Shown here: in pieces, positions 50,020 through 59,356 of the stretch
How positions within the stretch are numbered: position 1 is the stretch's first letter
Layout of the letters: every line of letters starts with the position of its first letter
Assembly: GCA_046048055.1 (NCBI GenBank)
Contig: JBJOGW010000016.1
Coordinates: 45,504 to 109,503 of the forward strand
DNA: 64,000 nt
Direction: 5' to 3'
DNA from: SYAC01 sp046048055
GTDB taxonomy: Bacteria; Planctomycetota; Phycisphaerae; Phycisphaerales; SM1A02
Program-made: the position numbers and the translations under genes
The notes under the pieces: generated by a model
What the model was told of the DNA's origin: nothing
The model's database searches: none
The model's input: only the letters and a program-made list of their open reading frames with translations

Positions 50020-51777
50020 ATGGACACCATTCGAGGCATTGCCGTCAGCCCCGGCATCGTCATGGGCCGAGCCCTGCTGCTGGGCGCCGCGGAGACCCAT
50101 GTTCCCCGCCGCACCATTGCTGCGGGCGAGATCGAGGCCGAGCAGCACCGGTTCCGCGACGCCGTGGCGGCCGCCATCACCGACCTGGCTGACCTTCGGC
50201 GACGGACCGAGGTGCAGTTGGGGGCCGAGACCGCCAAGATCTTCTTCTTTCACGAGGGGATGCTTCAGGATCGCACGCTCATCGAGCCGATCCTGGCCAC
50301 GATCGCCGGCGAACGGCTGAACGCCGAGGCCGCGGTGGCCGATCGCTTCGAGAATCTGATCGAGCAGTTCCGGAAGTTCGAGAGCGACGTGTTCGAGCAG
50401 AAGGTGGACGACCTGATCGACCTGCAGCGTCGCGTGCTCGGCAAGCTGATGGGCGAGGAGGAGGCTCGCCTTGCACGGCTGAGCGAGCCGGCGGTGATCA
50501 TCGCCCACGAACTCACGCCCAGCCAGGCGGCGGCCGTGGGTCAGGGCAAGGCCCTCGCCTTCGTGACCGAGTCGGGCGGCCTGACCGGCCACGTCTCGAT
50601 CGTGTTCCGCGCCATGGGACTGCCCGCGGTGGTGGGCTGCCAGCGGGCCGCGGAGCAGGTCCAGGACGGCGACGAGGTCATCGTGGACGGCGACCAGGGC
50701 GTGATGATCGTTCGTCCCGACGCGGCGGTGCGTGACGACTACCTGCAACGGGCCGAGGTGGCTCGCCAACGACGCAGTTCGCTCGCCGAGAACGCCTCGC
50801 TCGAGGCGGTCACGCAGGACGGCACCCGCATCCAGCTGCTGGGCAACATCGAGTTCCCGGACGAGGTCACCGCGGTGCTTCGCAATGGTGGCGACGGCGT
50901 GGGCCTCTACCGGACCGAGTTCCTCTTTCTCACCAGCGCCGAGCCGCCCGACGAGGCGGCGCAGTACCAGGCCTACCGCCGCACGCTTGAGCTGCTCGAC
51001 GGGCGCCCCTGCACCATCCGCACGCTGGACCTGGGGGCGGACAAGTGGACTCAGGCCATGCTGCACGAGCCTGAGCGCAATCCCTTCCTGGGGCTGCGCA
51101 GCATCCGCTACAGCCTGCAGAACCAGCCGATGTTCAAGACGCAGTTGCGGGCAATCCTCCGCGCCAGCGCACACGGGCCCATGCGGATCATGTTCCCGCT
51201 GGTGAGCACCATGATGGAGCTGCGGCAGGCGCGTCTGATCCTGCGAGATGTGATGGAGGAACTCGAGGAGGAGGGCGTGGCCCACGACCGGCGTCCGCGC
51301 GTGGGCATCATGATCGAGGTGCCCAGTGCCGCGCTGATGGCCCGAACCTTCGCCACCGAGGCCGACTTCTTCTCGATCGGCACCAACGATCTGGTCCAGT
51401 ACACCCTGGCCGTGGACCGCGGCAACGAGCGCGTGGCCAGCCTCTACACGGCGGGCAGCCCCGCCGTGCTGCAACTGGTCAAGAACGTAATCCGGGCCGG
51501 GCGCCACGCGGGAATCGAGACCAGCCTGTGCGGCGAGATCGCCGGCGACCCGGTTTTCACGATGTTGCTGCTGGGCATGGGTTTGCGTACACTCTCCATG
51601 GTCCCGGCACAGATCCCCGTGGTGAAGCGGGTGGTGCGAAGCGTGGACATCGGACTTTGCGAACGGCTCGCCCGACGGGTGGGATCGTTCGACTCGGAGC
51701 GGCAGATCCACACGGCCCTGCGCGACGAGTTGCGAAAACTGGACCCCGCGAATTTCGGAGGCTGGGCTGCGGCCTGA
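50020..51777 (+). CDS. ptsI: PTS enzyme I (phosphoenolpyruvate-protein phosphotransferase)
   Basis: Enzyme I takes phosphate from phosphoenolpyruvate and passes it to HPr. The 585-residue product has the usual domains: an HPr-binding N-terminal domain, the phosphohistidine loop ESGGLTGHVSI (His191; the E. coli loop reads GGRTSHTSI), and the PEP-binding barrel with GVGLYRTEFLF, RTLDLGADK, FPLVSTMMEL, VGIMIEVPSAA, FFSIGTNDLVQYTLAVDR and the catalytic Cys in SLCGEIAGD. No HPr, EII or HPr-kinase gene is adjacent; a regulatory PTS is possible. AGAAGGA is nine bases upstream of the ATG. The RNase E/G gene lies next downstream. Confidence 0.94.
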   Translation: MDTIRGIAVSPGIVMGRALLLGAAETHVPRRTIAAGEIEAEQHRFRDAVAAAITDLADLRRRTEVQLGAETAKIFFFHEGMLQDRTLIEPILATIAGERLNAEAAVADRFENLIEQFRKFESDVFEQKVDDLIDLQRRVLGKLMGEEEARLARLSEPAVIIAHELTPSQAAAVGQGKALAFVTESGGLTGHVSIVFRAMGLPAVVGCQRAAEQVQDGDEVIVDGDQGVMIVRPDAAVRDDYLQRAEVARQRRSSLAENASLEAVTQDGTRIQLLGNIEFPDEVTAVLRNGGDGVGLYRTEFLFLTSAEPPDEAAQYQAYRRTLELLDGRPCTIRTLDLGADKWTQAMLHEPERNPFLGLRSIRYSLQNQPMFKTQLRAILRASAHGPMRIMFPLVSTMMELRQARLILRDVMEELEEEGVAHDRRPRVGIMIEVPSAALMARTFATEADFFSIGTNDLVQYTLAVDRGNERVASLYTAGSPAVLQLVKNVIRAGRHAGIETSLCGEIAGDPVFTMLLLGMGLRTLSMVPAQIPVVKRVVRSVDIGLCERLARRVGSFDSERQIHTALRDELRKLDPANFGGWAAA

Positions 51778-52019
51778 GCCACGCGGGAATCGAAACTCGG
51801 CTCCGCAGGTGTGCGGAGGCCGCCCCCGGCTGAACCGGTGAGGCGCGGCCCACCACCCGCGAAGCCACGGCGGAACGACTGCGAAATGACGCGAGTGCAT
51901 TCCAACTTCAGCCAGCCCGGGGCCCCTGCGGCGCCGTGCCATCGGCGGGTTGTCACGTCGCGCCATCGCTGATCCTCGTTCCGCCACAGCGTGCCGCCCA
52001 AAGGCGGCAGGAAGCATCT
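51778..52019 (+). promoter_or_regulatory. RNase E/G leader region with hairpins
   Basis: The 242-base gap before the RNase gene holds two perfect hairpins: CTCCGCA-GGTG-TGCGGAG (51801-51818) and TGCCGCC-CAAA-GGCGGCA (51992-52009). The second stem ends in the first base of the AGGAAG SD (52009-52014). RNase E is known in enterobacteria to control its own mRNA through its 5' UTR, so a similar role is an attractive inference. No gene is seen in the gap. Confidence 0.4.
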
Positions 52020-54797
52020 GTGGCTGAGAACCAACCCAACGACAAGGACCACACGCACCCCGAGCACGCGGAGGCCGTGGCCGACCCGGCCACGCCCACC
52101 GAGGTGCCGACCCACGAGCACGCGGATGAGCATGCCGATGAACTCCCCGCTGGGCAGATCTGGACGCCCGCCGAGGACCCACCACCACCTCCGGTGGCCG
52201 ACGAGCCGCTCGAAGCGGTGGACGCGCCCGAGGATGCCGACGAGGGCGTGAGCGAGTTCCTGGAGGAGGCCGCGACCTCCGAGGACGAGACCGAAGCCGT
52301 GACCGAGGCCGGCGTCGATGGACAGACCGCCCCGACCAAGGTGGAGAAGCGGGCGCGCGACACGGTGATGATCGTGAACGACGCCCCGGGCGACGAGTGC
52401 CGCATCGCGTTCGCCCGCGGCCGCCGGCTGGAGAGCTACTTCGCGGAACGAGCCGGGGCCGCCACGAACGTGGGCAACATCTACAAGGGCCGCGTCACGA
52501 ACGTGGAGGCCGCCATCCAGGCCGCCTTCGTGGACTTTGGCGAGGGTCAGAACGGCTTCCTGCACATCAGCGACGTGCACCCCAAGTACTTCCCGGGCGG
52601 TGACAAGGCCGAGCGCGTGGGCCACAAGATCCCCCGCCGCGAGCGCCCGCCCATCCAGGAGTGCCTGAAGAAGGGCCAGGAAGTGCTGGTGCAGGTGATC
52701 AAGCAGGGCATCGGAACCAAGGGTCCCACCGTCACCAGCTACCTGAGCATCCCGGGCCGCCTGCTGGTGATGATGCCTGACATGGACCGCGTGGGCGTGA
52801 GCCGCAAGGTCGACGACGAGCACCAGCGCCGCGAGATGCGGCGCATCCTGGACTCGCTCGAGCTGCCCGAGGGCTTCGGCTTCATCCTTCGAACCGCGGG
52901 CTTCGACCGGAGCCGCACCGAACTGCAGCGCGACGCCGCCTACCTGCTGCGTCTGTGGGACGCCATGAAGAAGCGGATCGACGGCGTGGGCGCGCCAGCC
53001 GAGCTGTACACCGAGAGCGACGTGCTCATCCGCACGGTGCGCGAGATGGTGGACGAGACCATCAGCGACATCGTGGTGGACAGCGAGCACGCCTGGTCGC
53101 GCGTGACGGCGTTCCTCGACGTGGTGTTCCCCAAGGACGCACCCGAGGTGCGCTTCTACGACCGGCCCGCACCCGTCTTCAACGCCTTCGACCTGGAACG
53201 GCAGATCAGCGACATCTATCAGCGCCAGGTGCCGCTGCCCTCGGGCGGTGCCCTGGTCTTCGACCAGACCGAGGCCCTGGTCGCCATCGACGTGAACAGC
53301 GGCAAGAGCCGCAGCGCCCGCGACAGCGAGACCAACGCCTTCGAGACCAACAAGGAGGCGGTGGACGAGATCTGCCGCCAGCTGCGGCTGCGCGACATGG
53401 GCGGCCTGGTGGTCTGCGACCTGATCGACATGCGCAGCCCGCGCCATCGACGCGAGATCGAGCAGCGGTTCCGCCAGAACCTGAAGAAGGACCGCGCCAA
53501 GTCCACGGTGGGTCCGATCAGCGAGTTTGGCCTGGTGGAACTCACCCGCCAGCGCATGCGTCCGAGCGTGCGCAAGGCTCACTTCAGCGAGTGCCCGCAC
53601 TGCACCGGCAGCGGCGAGGTGCGCATGCCCGACAGCACGGCCGCCGAGGCCCTGCGCCGCGTGCTCACGCTCTTCGGCAGCGACCGCATTCACCGCGTGG
53701 AGATGGTCTGCAGCGTGCGCGTGGCCAGCGTGCTGCTGTCCAGCCGCCGGGACCAGCTGATCGAGATCGAGCGCGACAGTGGCAAGCGGATCGACGTGCG
53801 CATCAGCGAGGCCATCGCCGCCGACCGCGTGGACCTGTACGCCTACGACGACCGGGGTGCCGACGTGGAGATCGAGCGGCTGCCGTCGCCCCCACTGCCC
53901 CGCCTGGCCGAACTTCCGGTGGAGCCGCCGGAGGAGCCGGCGGAACCACGCGGCGACGGCGAGGAGCCGGTCGAGTCACGGCCTCGTCGACGTCGACGCC
54001 GTCGCAAGGCACAGCCCGCGGACGCCACCGCCATGCTGCTCAGCGGCGCCTTCGACGACCTGCCCGAGGTGGCGGACGACGAGCCCAGCGTGCTTGACCA
54101 GCTGCGTGCCAAGGAGTCCCGCGAGCGAGCCGAGCGCAAGGCACGCGAGGCGGAGGCCAAGGCTGCGGCCGGTGCGGAGCAGATCGGCGACGATGCCGGC
54201 CAGGAGGCTGGCGAAGACTCGACAACTGGCGATGGCGAGCGACGCGGCCGCAAGCGACGGCGGCGACGCGGCCGAAACCGCGACGGCCAACCCCGGACCG
54301 ACAAGGCTCGCACCACCGCGACGGCTGGTGAGGGCGACGCCTCCCCGCAGGACCATGCCGAGGGTGCCGAGGCCACGTCCGCCGACGTTGAAGACGCTGC
54401 GAAGGGCGAATCGACCGGCGGCGAAGGCGGGACCGGCGATCGCAAGCGACGTCGACGCCGCCGTGGTGGACGCGGTCGCCGCCGAGAGAGCGGTGCCGAG
54501 GCCGCAAGCCCGGACGGCGGTCCCGAGGCCCAGGGCGTTTCGAGTGATCGGGCCGGCTCCAGCGAACTCGGCGACGGCGGGCGCGATGGCCGTCGACGCG
54601 GCAGTCGCCGATCCGGCACCGATGCCCCCGGTTCCGGCCACGAAGGTGGCGGCTCCGCCCCCGCCGCGCCAGCCACCGGCGAATCGGCGGACGGCGACGC
54701 GGCCAAGCCCAAGGGAGTCTTCCGATCGCTCTACGGTGCCGCCTTGCGTCGGCTCAATCCCGGCGCGGCCCGCGATGCCTTGAAGAAGGACGGTTGA
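52020..54797 (+). CDS. rne: Ribonuclease E/G family protein
   Basis: A 925-residue endoribonuclease of the RNase E/G family, the core of mRNA decay and rRNA/tRNA processing. An acidic N-terminal extension of about 110 residues precedes the S1 domain (about 150-240, NIYKGRVTNVEAAIQAAFVDFG). The catalytic DNase-I-like site has AID424VNSGKS and CDLIDMR (about 467-472). The zinc-link CPHC (C525, C528) joins subunits. After residue 640 the tail is low-complexity and rich in Arg/Glu/Ala/Gly, with repeated RRRRR blocks likely to bind RNA or partner proteins. GTG is chosen because AGGAAG lies five bases upstream. Its stop overlaps the dxr ATG. Confidence 0.93.
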   Translation: MAENQPNDKDHTHPEHAEAVADPATPTEVPTHEHADEHADELPAGQIWTPAEDPPPPPVADEPLEAVDAPEDADEGVSEFLEEAATSEDETEAVTEAGVDGQTAPTKVEKRARDTVMIVNDAPGDECRIAFARGRRLESYFAERAGAATNVGNIYKGRVTNVEAAIQAAFVDFGEGQNGFLHISDVHPKYFPGGDKAERVGHKIPRRERPPIQECLKKGQEVLVQVIKQGIGTKGPTVTSYLSIPGRLLVMMPDMDRVGVSRKVDDEHQRREMRRILDSLELPEGFGFILRTAGFDRSRTELQRDAAYLLRLWDAMKKRIDGVGAPAELYTESDVLIRTVREMVDETISDIVVDSEHAWSRVTAFLDVVFPKDAPEVRFYDRPAPVFNAFDLERQISDIYQRQVPLPSGGALVFDQTEALVAIDVNSGKSRSARDSETNAFETNKEAVDEICRQLRLRDMGGLVVCDLIDMRSPRHRREIEQRFRQNLKKDRAKSTVGPISEFGLVELTRQRMRPSVRKAHFSECPHCTGSGEVRMPDSTAAEALRRVLTLFGSDRIHRVEMVCSVRVASVLLSSRRDQLIEIERDSGKRIDVRISEAIAADRVDLYAYDDRGADVEIERLPSPPLPRLAELPVEPPEEPAEPRGDGEEPVESRPRRRRRRRKAQPADATAMLLSGAFDDLPEVADDEPSVLDQLRAKESRERAERKAREAEAKAAAGAEQIGDDAGQEAGEDSTTGDGERRGRKRRRRRGRNRDGQPRTDKARTTATAGEGDASPQDHAEGAEATSADVEDAAKGESTGGEGGTGDRKRRRRRRGGRGRRRESGAEAASPDGGPEAQGVSSDRAGSSELGDGGRDGRRRGSRRSGTDAPGSGHEGGGSAPAAPATGESADGDAAKPKGVFRSLYGAALRRLNPGAARDALKKDG

Positions 54798-55969
54798 TGC
54801 ATCGGGCCGCGCAACGGCTGATCCTGCTCGGCAGCACCGGTTCGATCGGTGCCAGCACCGTCGAGGTGCTTCAGCACCTTCGGGCCCAGGGCGTCGACTT
54901 CGAGGTGGCTGGACTCGCCGCGGGCTCCAACGCCGATCTCCTGGCGGAGCAGGCCCGGACACTGGGCGTGCGCGAACTGGCCCTGGCGAACGGCTCGCCC
55001 ACGCCGCCTCCGGGTGCTCGTCTTCGCACCGGTCCGGATGCGGCGCTGCAACTGATCCGTGACGTGGCGCGTCCCGGCGACCTGGTGGTGGCCGCCATGG
55101 TGGGCTTTGCCGGCCTGGCCAGCGCACTCGAGGCGATCGATCGGGGTTGCCACGTGGCTCTGGCCAACAAGGAGACCCTGGTGGCAGCGGGGTCGCTGGT
55201 GATGCAGGCCGCCGCCCGTCAGGGCGTGCAGCTCTTTCCCATCGACTCCGAGCACAGCGCCCTGGCCCAGTGCATCCGCACCGGACACCTGTCCGAGGTG
55301 GATCGCGTGGTGATCACGGCCAGTGGCGGGCCCTTCCGCACCTGGAGCGCCCAGCGCACCGCCGCGGCCACGGTGGACGAGGCCCTGAATCACCCGACCT
55401 GGCGCATGGGCCGCAAGATCACCATCGACAGCGCCACGCTCATGAACAAGGCGCTGGAGATCATCGAGGCTCACTGGCTCTTCGGGCTGCCAGCCGATCG
55501 GATCGAGGCCATCGTGCACCCACAGAGCATCGTGCACGGTTTCGCCGAGTTCCGTGACGGCAGCGTGATGGCCCAGCTCTCGCCCCCGGACATGAAGCTG
55601 CCCATCCAGATGGCCCTCACCTGGCCGCATCGCCACACGGGGGTGGCCAGGCGGCTGGACTGGCGCGCGCTCTCCAACCTGCAGTTCGAGCCCGTGGATC
55701 ACGATCGGTTCCCGGCCGTGCGGCTGGCGCAGCAGGTGATCCAGCGCGGCGGCAGCGCCGGCGCCACGCTGAACGCCGCCAACGAGATCGCCGTGCACGC
55801 TTTTCTGGAGGGCGCCATCCCGTTCGGCCGCATCGCCGGGATCGTCGAGGAAGCCATGCTGGAACTGCCCGATCGGCCGATCCAGACGCTTTCCGACGCC
55901 CAAACGGCGGACCAGGCGGCGCGGGCCTTCGCCCGACAGCGGACCGCGGCCCACCCCCAACGCACCTAG
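54797..55969 (+). CDS. dxr: 1-deoxy-D-xylulose 5-phosphate reductoisomerase
   Basis: Dxr (IspC) converts DXP to 2-C-methyl-D-erythritol 4-phosphate, the committed step of the MEP isoprenoid pathway. The 390-residue product has the NADPH loop LLGSTGSIGAST, ANKETLVAAG, the metal and substrate block IDSEHSALAQ, SGGPFR and WRMGRKITIDSATLMNKALE. The ATG shares its A with the TGA stop of the RNase gene, with AAGAAGGA upstream, so translation is coupled. RseP follows after 32 bases; the dxr-rseP order is common in bacteria. Confidence 0.97.
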   Translation: MHRAAQRLILLGSTGSIGASTVEVLQHLRAQGVDFEVAGLAAGSNADLLAEQARTLGVRELALANGSPTPPPGARLRTGPDAALQLIRDVARPGDLVVAAMVGFAGLASALEAIDRGCHVALANKETLVAAGSLVMQAAARQGVQLFPIDSEHSALAQCIRTGHLSEVDRVVITASGGPFRTWSAQRTAAATVDEALNHPTWRMGRKITIDSATLMNKALEIIEAHWLFGLPADRIEAIVHPQSIVHGFAEFRDGSVMAQLSPPDMKLPIQMALTWPHRHTGVARRLDWRALSNLQFEPVDHDRFPAVRLAQQVIQRGGSAGATLNAANEIAVHAFLEGAIPFGRIAGIVEEAMLELPDRPIQTLSDAQTADQAARAFARQRTAAHPQRT

Positions 55970-56001
55970 ACTTGCGCCTTCCGTTTCCGGAAGGCTCCCC
56001 C

Positions 56002-58065
56002 ATGCAGCTCCTTGGCGACGGCCGCAACCTGCTCCTGATCATTCTCGGCTTTGGACTGCTGATCGCGGTCCACGAGCTGGGTCACTTTCTGGCAGCACGA
56101 TGGGCCCGCATCCGTGTCGACGCCTTCGCCATCGGCATGGGCCCGGCGGTGCTCGCGTTCCGACGTGGCATCGGCTGGCGCGCCGGCAGCACCGCCGGCG
56201 CGGTGGAGGAACGCTTTGGCATGCCTCCCGAGCGCGTGCCGCTGGAAACGCTGCACGCAGCCGGGGTGGGAGAGACCGAGTACGGGCTGCGCCTGCTGCC
56301 GCTGGGCGGCTTCGTGCGCATGAAGGGACAGGAGGACCTGCACGCGGTGTCCTCCGGTGGTGATGCCGACGCCTACGGCGCCGTGCCGGTGTGGAAGCGC
56401 ATGGTGGTGGTGAGCGCAGGCGTGATCGCCAATCTGGTGCTGGCCGTGTTGCTGTACGTGGCCGCCTTCCTGGTGGGTGTGCGCTTCGAGAGCCCCACGG
56501 TGGGGGCGATGCAGCCGGCGGGACCGGCCGCCATCGCGCGATCGCTCGATGGCGGCGCAGACGGGCTTCGTCCGGGTGACCGCATCACCATGATCGACGG
56601 CTCCCCGGTCCAGACCTTCGCCGACGTCCAGATCGCGGCCGCCATGAGCCATCCGGGTGCGTCGATTCGCCTGCAGGTGGATCGCCCTGGTGTCGCGGAG
56701 CCGCTTGCATTCGAGCTGACACCGGTCGACGATCCCGCCATACGACTGCGATCCATCGGCATCATGCCGGCCCGTGACGGGCTGCTGGTGGACGATCCCG
56801 CGGTGGACCCGTTCCTGGCTCCTGCATTGGCTCGGAGCGGGTTGGCTCAGGCTGGCGTGGGCGTGGGATGGAGCCTGACCCTGGTGGATGGCGTTGCCGC
56901 CGACACTCTGGCGCCGCTGCAGGTGGCGTGCGAGCCTGGCAAGCCGGTGTCCACGGTGTGGCGCGGGCCGTCGGGCGAGCGGGCCACGGCCGTGATCGAG
57001 CCGCTGCCACCGTTGCAGATCCTGCAGCCGGTCGGCGGCGGGGAACCCGAGAGCGGATTGCTGGGCCTGGTGCCACTCACGCGCATCGACTGGGTGCGAC
57101 CGGGCTCGATCAACGACGGCGTGCTCCGGCCCGGCGACGTGGTGCTGGCCTTCGCGGGCGAACGCGGCCCCGGTCCCGCCCGCTTTCGTTCCCTGGTGCG
57201 GGCCATGCCCGGCCGTCCCGTCACCATGCAGGTGCTGCGCGCGGGCACGGCCACGGAACTCCGGGCCACGGTGGACGCGTCAGGCCGACTCGACGTGCTG
57301 ATCGCGCCGGCCCTGGACCTGCCCATGCTGGCCAGTCCCGTGGAAGCGGTCATGCTGGATGGCGCCGAGACACCGACGCCCGCCGCGGCACTGGAACTTG
57401 GACCGCTGGCCACCATCGAGTCGGTGCAGGGAATCGCCCTGGCTCCGGGTGCCGCATGGGCGGACCTGATCCGGGGGCTGCAGACCGGAGCGGCCTCGGG
57501 CTCCGTGCAGGTGCAGGTACGGCCATGGCAGGCTGAGTTCACCAGAACGCTGGACATGCCGATCTCGCCCGGGGACGCCCGGGCACTGGCCGGCCTGCGC
57601 TGGACCAGCCCCCTGCCGGCGGAACTCTTCGATCCGGTCATGACCACGCTGTCGGCGCATGGCAATCCCCTTCGCGCGGCGGCCATGGGCTTCCGAGAGA
57701 CCGGCAAGCTCGCGGTGATGACCTGGCTCACCATCGATCGGCTCGTGCGCGGCAGCGTGCCGGTGGAACAGTTGCGAGGGCCGGTCGGCATCGTGCACGT
57801 GGGCACCCGCGTGGCGGATCGCGGCTTCATGTACCTGGTCTTCTTCCTGGCCATGATCAGCGTGAACCTGGCCGTGCTCAATTTTCTCCCGCTGCCGATC
57901 GTGGACGGCGGGCTGTTCCTGTTCCTGGTGTACGAGGCCCTGCGCGGACGGCCGCCGAGCGTGGGCTTTCAGAACGCCGCCACGTTGGCGGGCCTGCTGC
58001 TGATCGGCAGCCTGTTCGTGGTCACGTTCTACAACGACGTGATGCGGCTGATGAGTGGCGGCTGA
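56002..58065 (+). CDS. rseP: Site-2 protease RseP-like intramembrane metalloprotease, long form
   Basis: A 687-residue intramembrane zinc protease that cleaves membrane substrates such as anti-sigma factors. The N-terminal TM helix holds the active site H24-E-L-G-H28, and the C-terminal NFLPLPIVDGG (Asp635) completes it. Between them lie PDZ-like regions: DGLRPGDRITMIDGSPVQTFADVQ near 190-215, and INDGVLRPGDVVLAFAG near 370-390. The protein is much longer than the roughly 450-residue RseP of proteobacteria because of extra sequence between the PDZ regions and the last TM helices. GGAAGG lies eight bases before the ATG. The in-frame ATG-like start at 55972 is not used, as TAGACT occupies that site. 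Confidence 0.9.
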   Translation: MQLLGDGRNLLLIILGFGLLIAVHELGHFLAARWARIRVDAFAIGMGPAVLAFRRGIGWRAGSTAGAVEERFGMPPERVPLETLHAAGVGETEYGLRLLPLGGFVRMKGQEDLHAVSSGGDADAYGAVPVWKRMVVVSAGVIANLVLAVLLYVAAFLVGVRFESPTVGAMQPAGPAAIARSLDGGADGLRPGDRITMIDGSPVQTFADVQIAAAMSHPGASIRLQVDRPGVAEPLAFELTPVDDPAIRLRSIGIMPARDGLLVDDPAVDPFLAPALARSGLAQAGVGVGWSLTLVDGVAADTLAPLQVACEPGKPVSTVWRGPSGERATAVIEPLPPLQILQPVGGGEPESGLLGLVPLTRIDWVRPGSINDGVLRPGDVVLAFAGERGPGPARFRSLVRAMPGRPVTMQVLRAGTATELRATVDASGRLDVLIAPALDLPMLASPVEAVMLDGAETPTPAAALELGPLATIESVQGIALAPGAAWADLIRGLQTGAASGSVQVQVRPWQAEFTRTLDMPISPGDARALAGLRWTSPLPAELFDPVMTTLSAHGNPLRAAAMGFRETGKLAVMTWLTIDRLVRGSVPVEQLRGPVGIVHVGTRVADRGFMYLVFFLAMISVNLAVLNFLPLPIVDGGLFLFLVYEALRGRPPSVGFQNAATLAGLLLIGSLFVVTFYNDVMRLMSGG

Positions 58066-58089
58066 TCGCCGCGACAAGGAGTGCATGAC

Positions 58090-58803
58090 ATGAGCGACAT
58101 TCCCGTCTCCATCGTCACGGGCGCCGGCAGCGGCATCGGCCGTGCCACGGCGCGCATGCTGGCCGAGCTGGGGCACCATGTGGTGCTGGTGGGCCGCACC
58201 GAGCAGAAGCTGGCCGACGCCTCGGACGAGGTGCGCGTGGTCGGTTCCGGTGACGTGATGCTCGTGACCGCCGACGTGGCCGACGCGGATCAGGCCGCGG
58301 GCGTGGTGGACCAGGCCATCGAGCGGTTCGGTCGCGTGGACAACCTCGTGAACGCCGCGGGCGTGGCCCCGCTCGCGCCCATCGAGAAGACGGGCGAGGA
58401 GATCCTGGAACAGTGCTTCTTCATCAACGCGTTCGGGCCCGCGTTCCTGATCGTGCGATGCTGGCCGCACTTTCGACGACAGAAGAGTGGCTGCGTGGTC
58501 AACGTGAGCACCATCGGGGTCATGGATCCCTTTCCGGGGTTCTTCGCCTACGCGGCCAGCAAGTCGGCTCTGGACTCCTTCACCCGCAGCGTGGCCCGCG
58601 AGGGCCGGTCGATCGGCGTTCGCGCCTTCTGCGTGAATCCCGGTGCGGTGGAGACGCCACTGCTGCGCACCAACTTCCCGGAGCGGGTGATTCCCCCCGA
58701 GCGTGCCCTGCGACCCGAGGCGGTGGCCAGCGTGATCGTGGAGTGCATCGCGGGCCGCCGCGCCCACGAGCACGGCCAGTCGATCGCCGTGCCCAGCCCC
58801 TGA
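58090..58803 (+). CDS. SDR family oxidoreductase (FabG-like)
   Basis: A 237-residue short-chain dehydrogenase of the FabG-like type. The cofactor loop TGAGSGIGRAT (about 9-19), NAAGVAP, the Ser in VNVSTIGVM and the catalytic YAASKSAL (Tyr and Lys) are all present, followed by CVNPGAVETPLL. FabG reduces 3-oxoacyl-ACP, but many FabG-like proteins act on other substrates and no fatty-acid gene adjoins. AAGGAG lies eight bases before the ATG at 58090; the GTG at 58081 overlaps it. The gene follows rseP after 24 bases and converges on smpB. Confidence 0.9.
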   Translation: MSDIPVSIVTGAGSGIGRATARMLAELGHHVVLVGRTEQKLADASDEVRVVGSGDVMLVTADVADADQAAGVVDQAIERFGRVDNLVNAAGVAPLAPIEKTGEEILEQCFFINAFGPAFLIVRCWPHFRRQKSGCVVNVSTIGVMDPFPGFFAYAASKSALDSFTRSVAREGRSIGVRAFCVNPGAVETPLLRTNFPERVIPPERALRPEAVASVIVECIAGRRAHEHGQSIAVPSP

Positions 58804-58806
58804 CCG

Positions 58807-59277
58807 CTAGCGGCGGCGGCCCATCTCGCGCTCGATGTCACGATTGGTCTCGCGCTCGCGGATGGCCTGCCGCTTGTCGCCCTTCTTTCGACCCTGCGCC
58901 ACGCCCACCAGCAGCTTGGCCACGCCGTTCTTGAAGTAGATCTTGAGCGGCACCAGCGAGGCTCCCTTGGCCTGCATGGCCTGGGCCATCTTGCGGATTT
59001 CGGCGGCATGGGCCAGCAGCCGCCGGACCCGGGTGGGCGGGTGCTGACGGTCACGACCGGCCGGGGGGTACTCGGCAATGTGGGCCCCGTGCAGTTCCAG
59101 ACCCGGAGGCTCCGCCCGCGCCATCACGAAGCCCTCGGCGATGCTGGCCTGGCCGGCACGAATGCTCTTGATTTCCGTGCCCCGCAGCACCATCCCGCAC
59201 TCAAACGTCTCGCCGATCTGGAAATCGTGGCGGGCCTTGCGATTCTCGATCTCGGGCTCGTGGGTGGGCCTGCTCAT
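58807..59277 (-). CDS. smpB: SsrA-binding protein SmpB
   Basis: SmpB carries tmRNA to ribosomes stalled on broken mRNAs and is essential for trans-translation. The 156-residue product has the family blocks ENRKARHDFQIGETFECGMVL, GTEIKSIRAGQASI, the LHGAHIAEY strand, LVPLKIYFKNGVAKLLVGVA and the basic tail KKGDKRQAIRERETNRDIEREM that enters the mRNA channel. The start at 59277 follows the family N-terminus, and GGGGAA lies upstream. The ssrA (tmRNA) gene is not in the window. It is divergent from the metallopeptidase gene, with 79 bases between starts. Confidence 0.96.
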   Translation of the reverse strand: MSRPTHEPEIENRKARHDFQIGETFECGMVLRGTEIKSIRAGQASIAEGFVMARAEPPGLELHGAHIAEYPPAGRDRQHPPTRVRRLLAHAAEIRKMAQAMQAKGASLVPLKIYFKNGVAKLLVGVAQGRKKGDKRQAIRERETNRDIEREMGRRR

Positions 59278-59321
59278 TGGGCGAAATTCCCCGTTTTTCG
59301 GGACTTCTCCCGGACCGGGGG

Positions 59322-59350
59322 TTGCCGGGTGGGGGAATCCGGTCAAGATA
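59322..59350 (+). promoter_or_regulatory. Promoter candidate for the dockerin-tagged metallopeptidase
   Basis: TTGCCG (59322-59327) is followed after 16 bases by CAAGAT (59344-59349), seven bases before the ATG at 59357. No SD is visible. This again implies a leaderless transcript. Confidence 0.4.
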
Positions 59351-59356
59351 GCGTTC

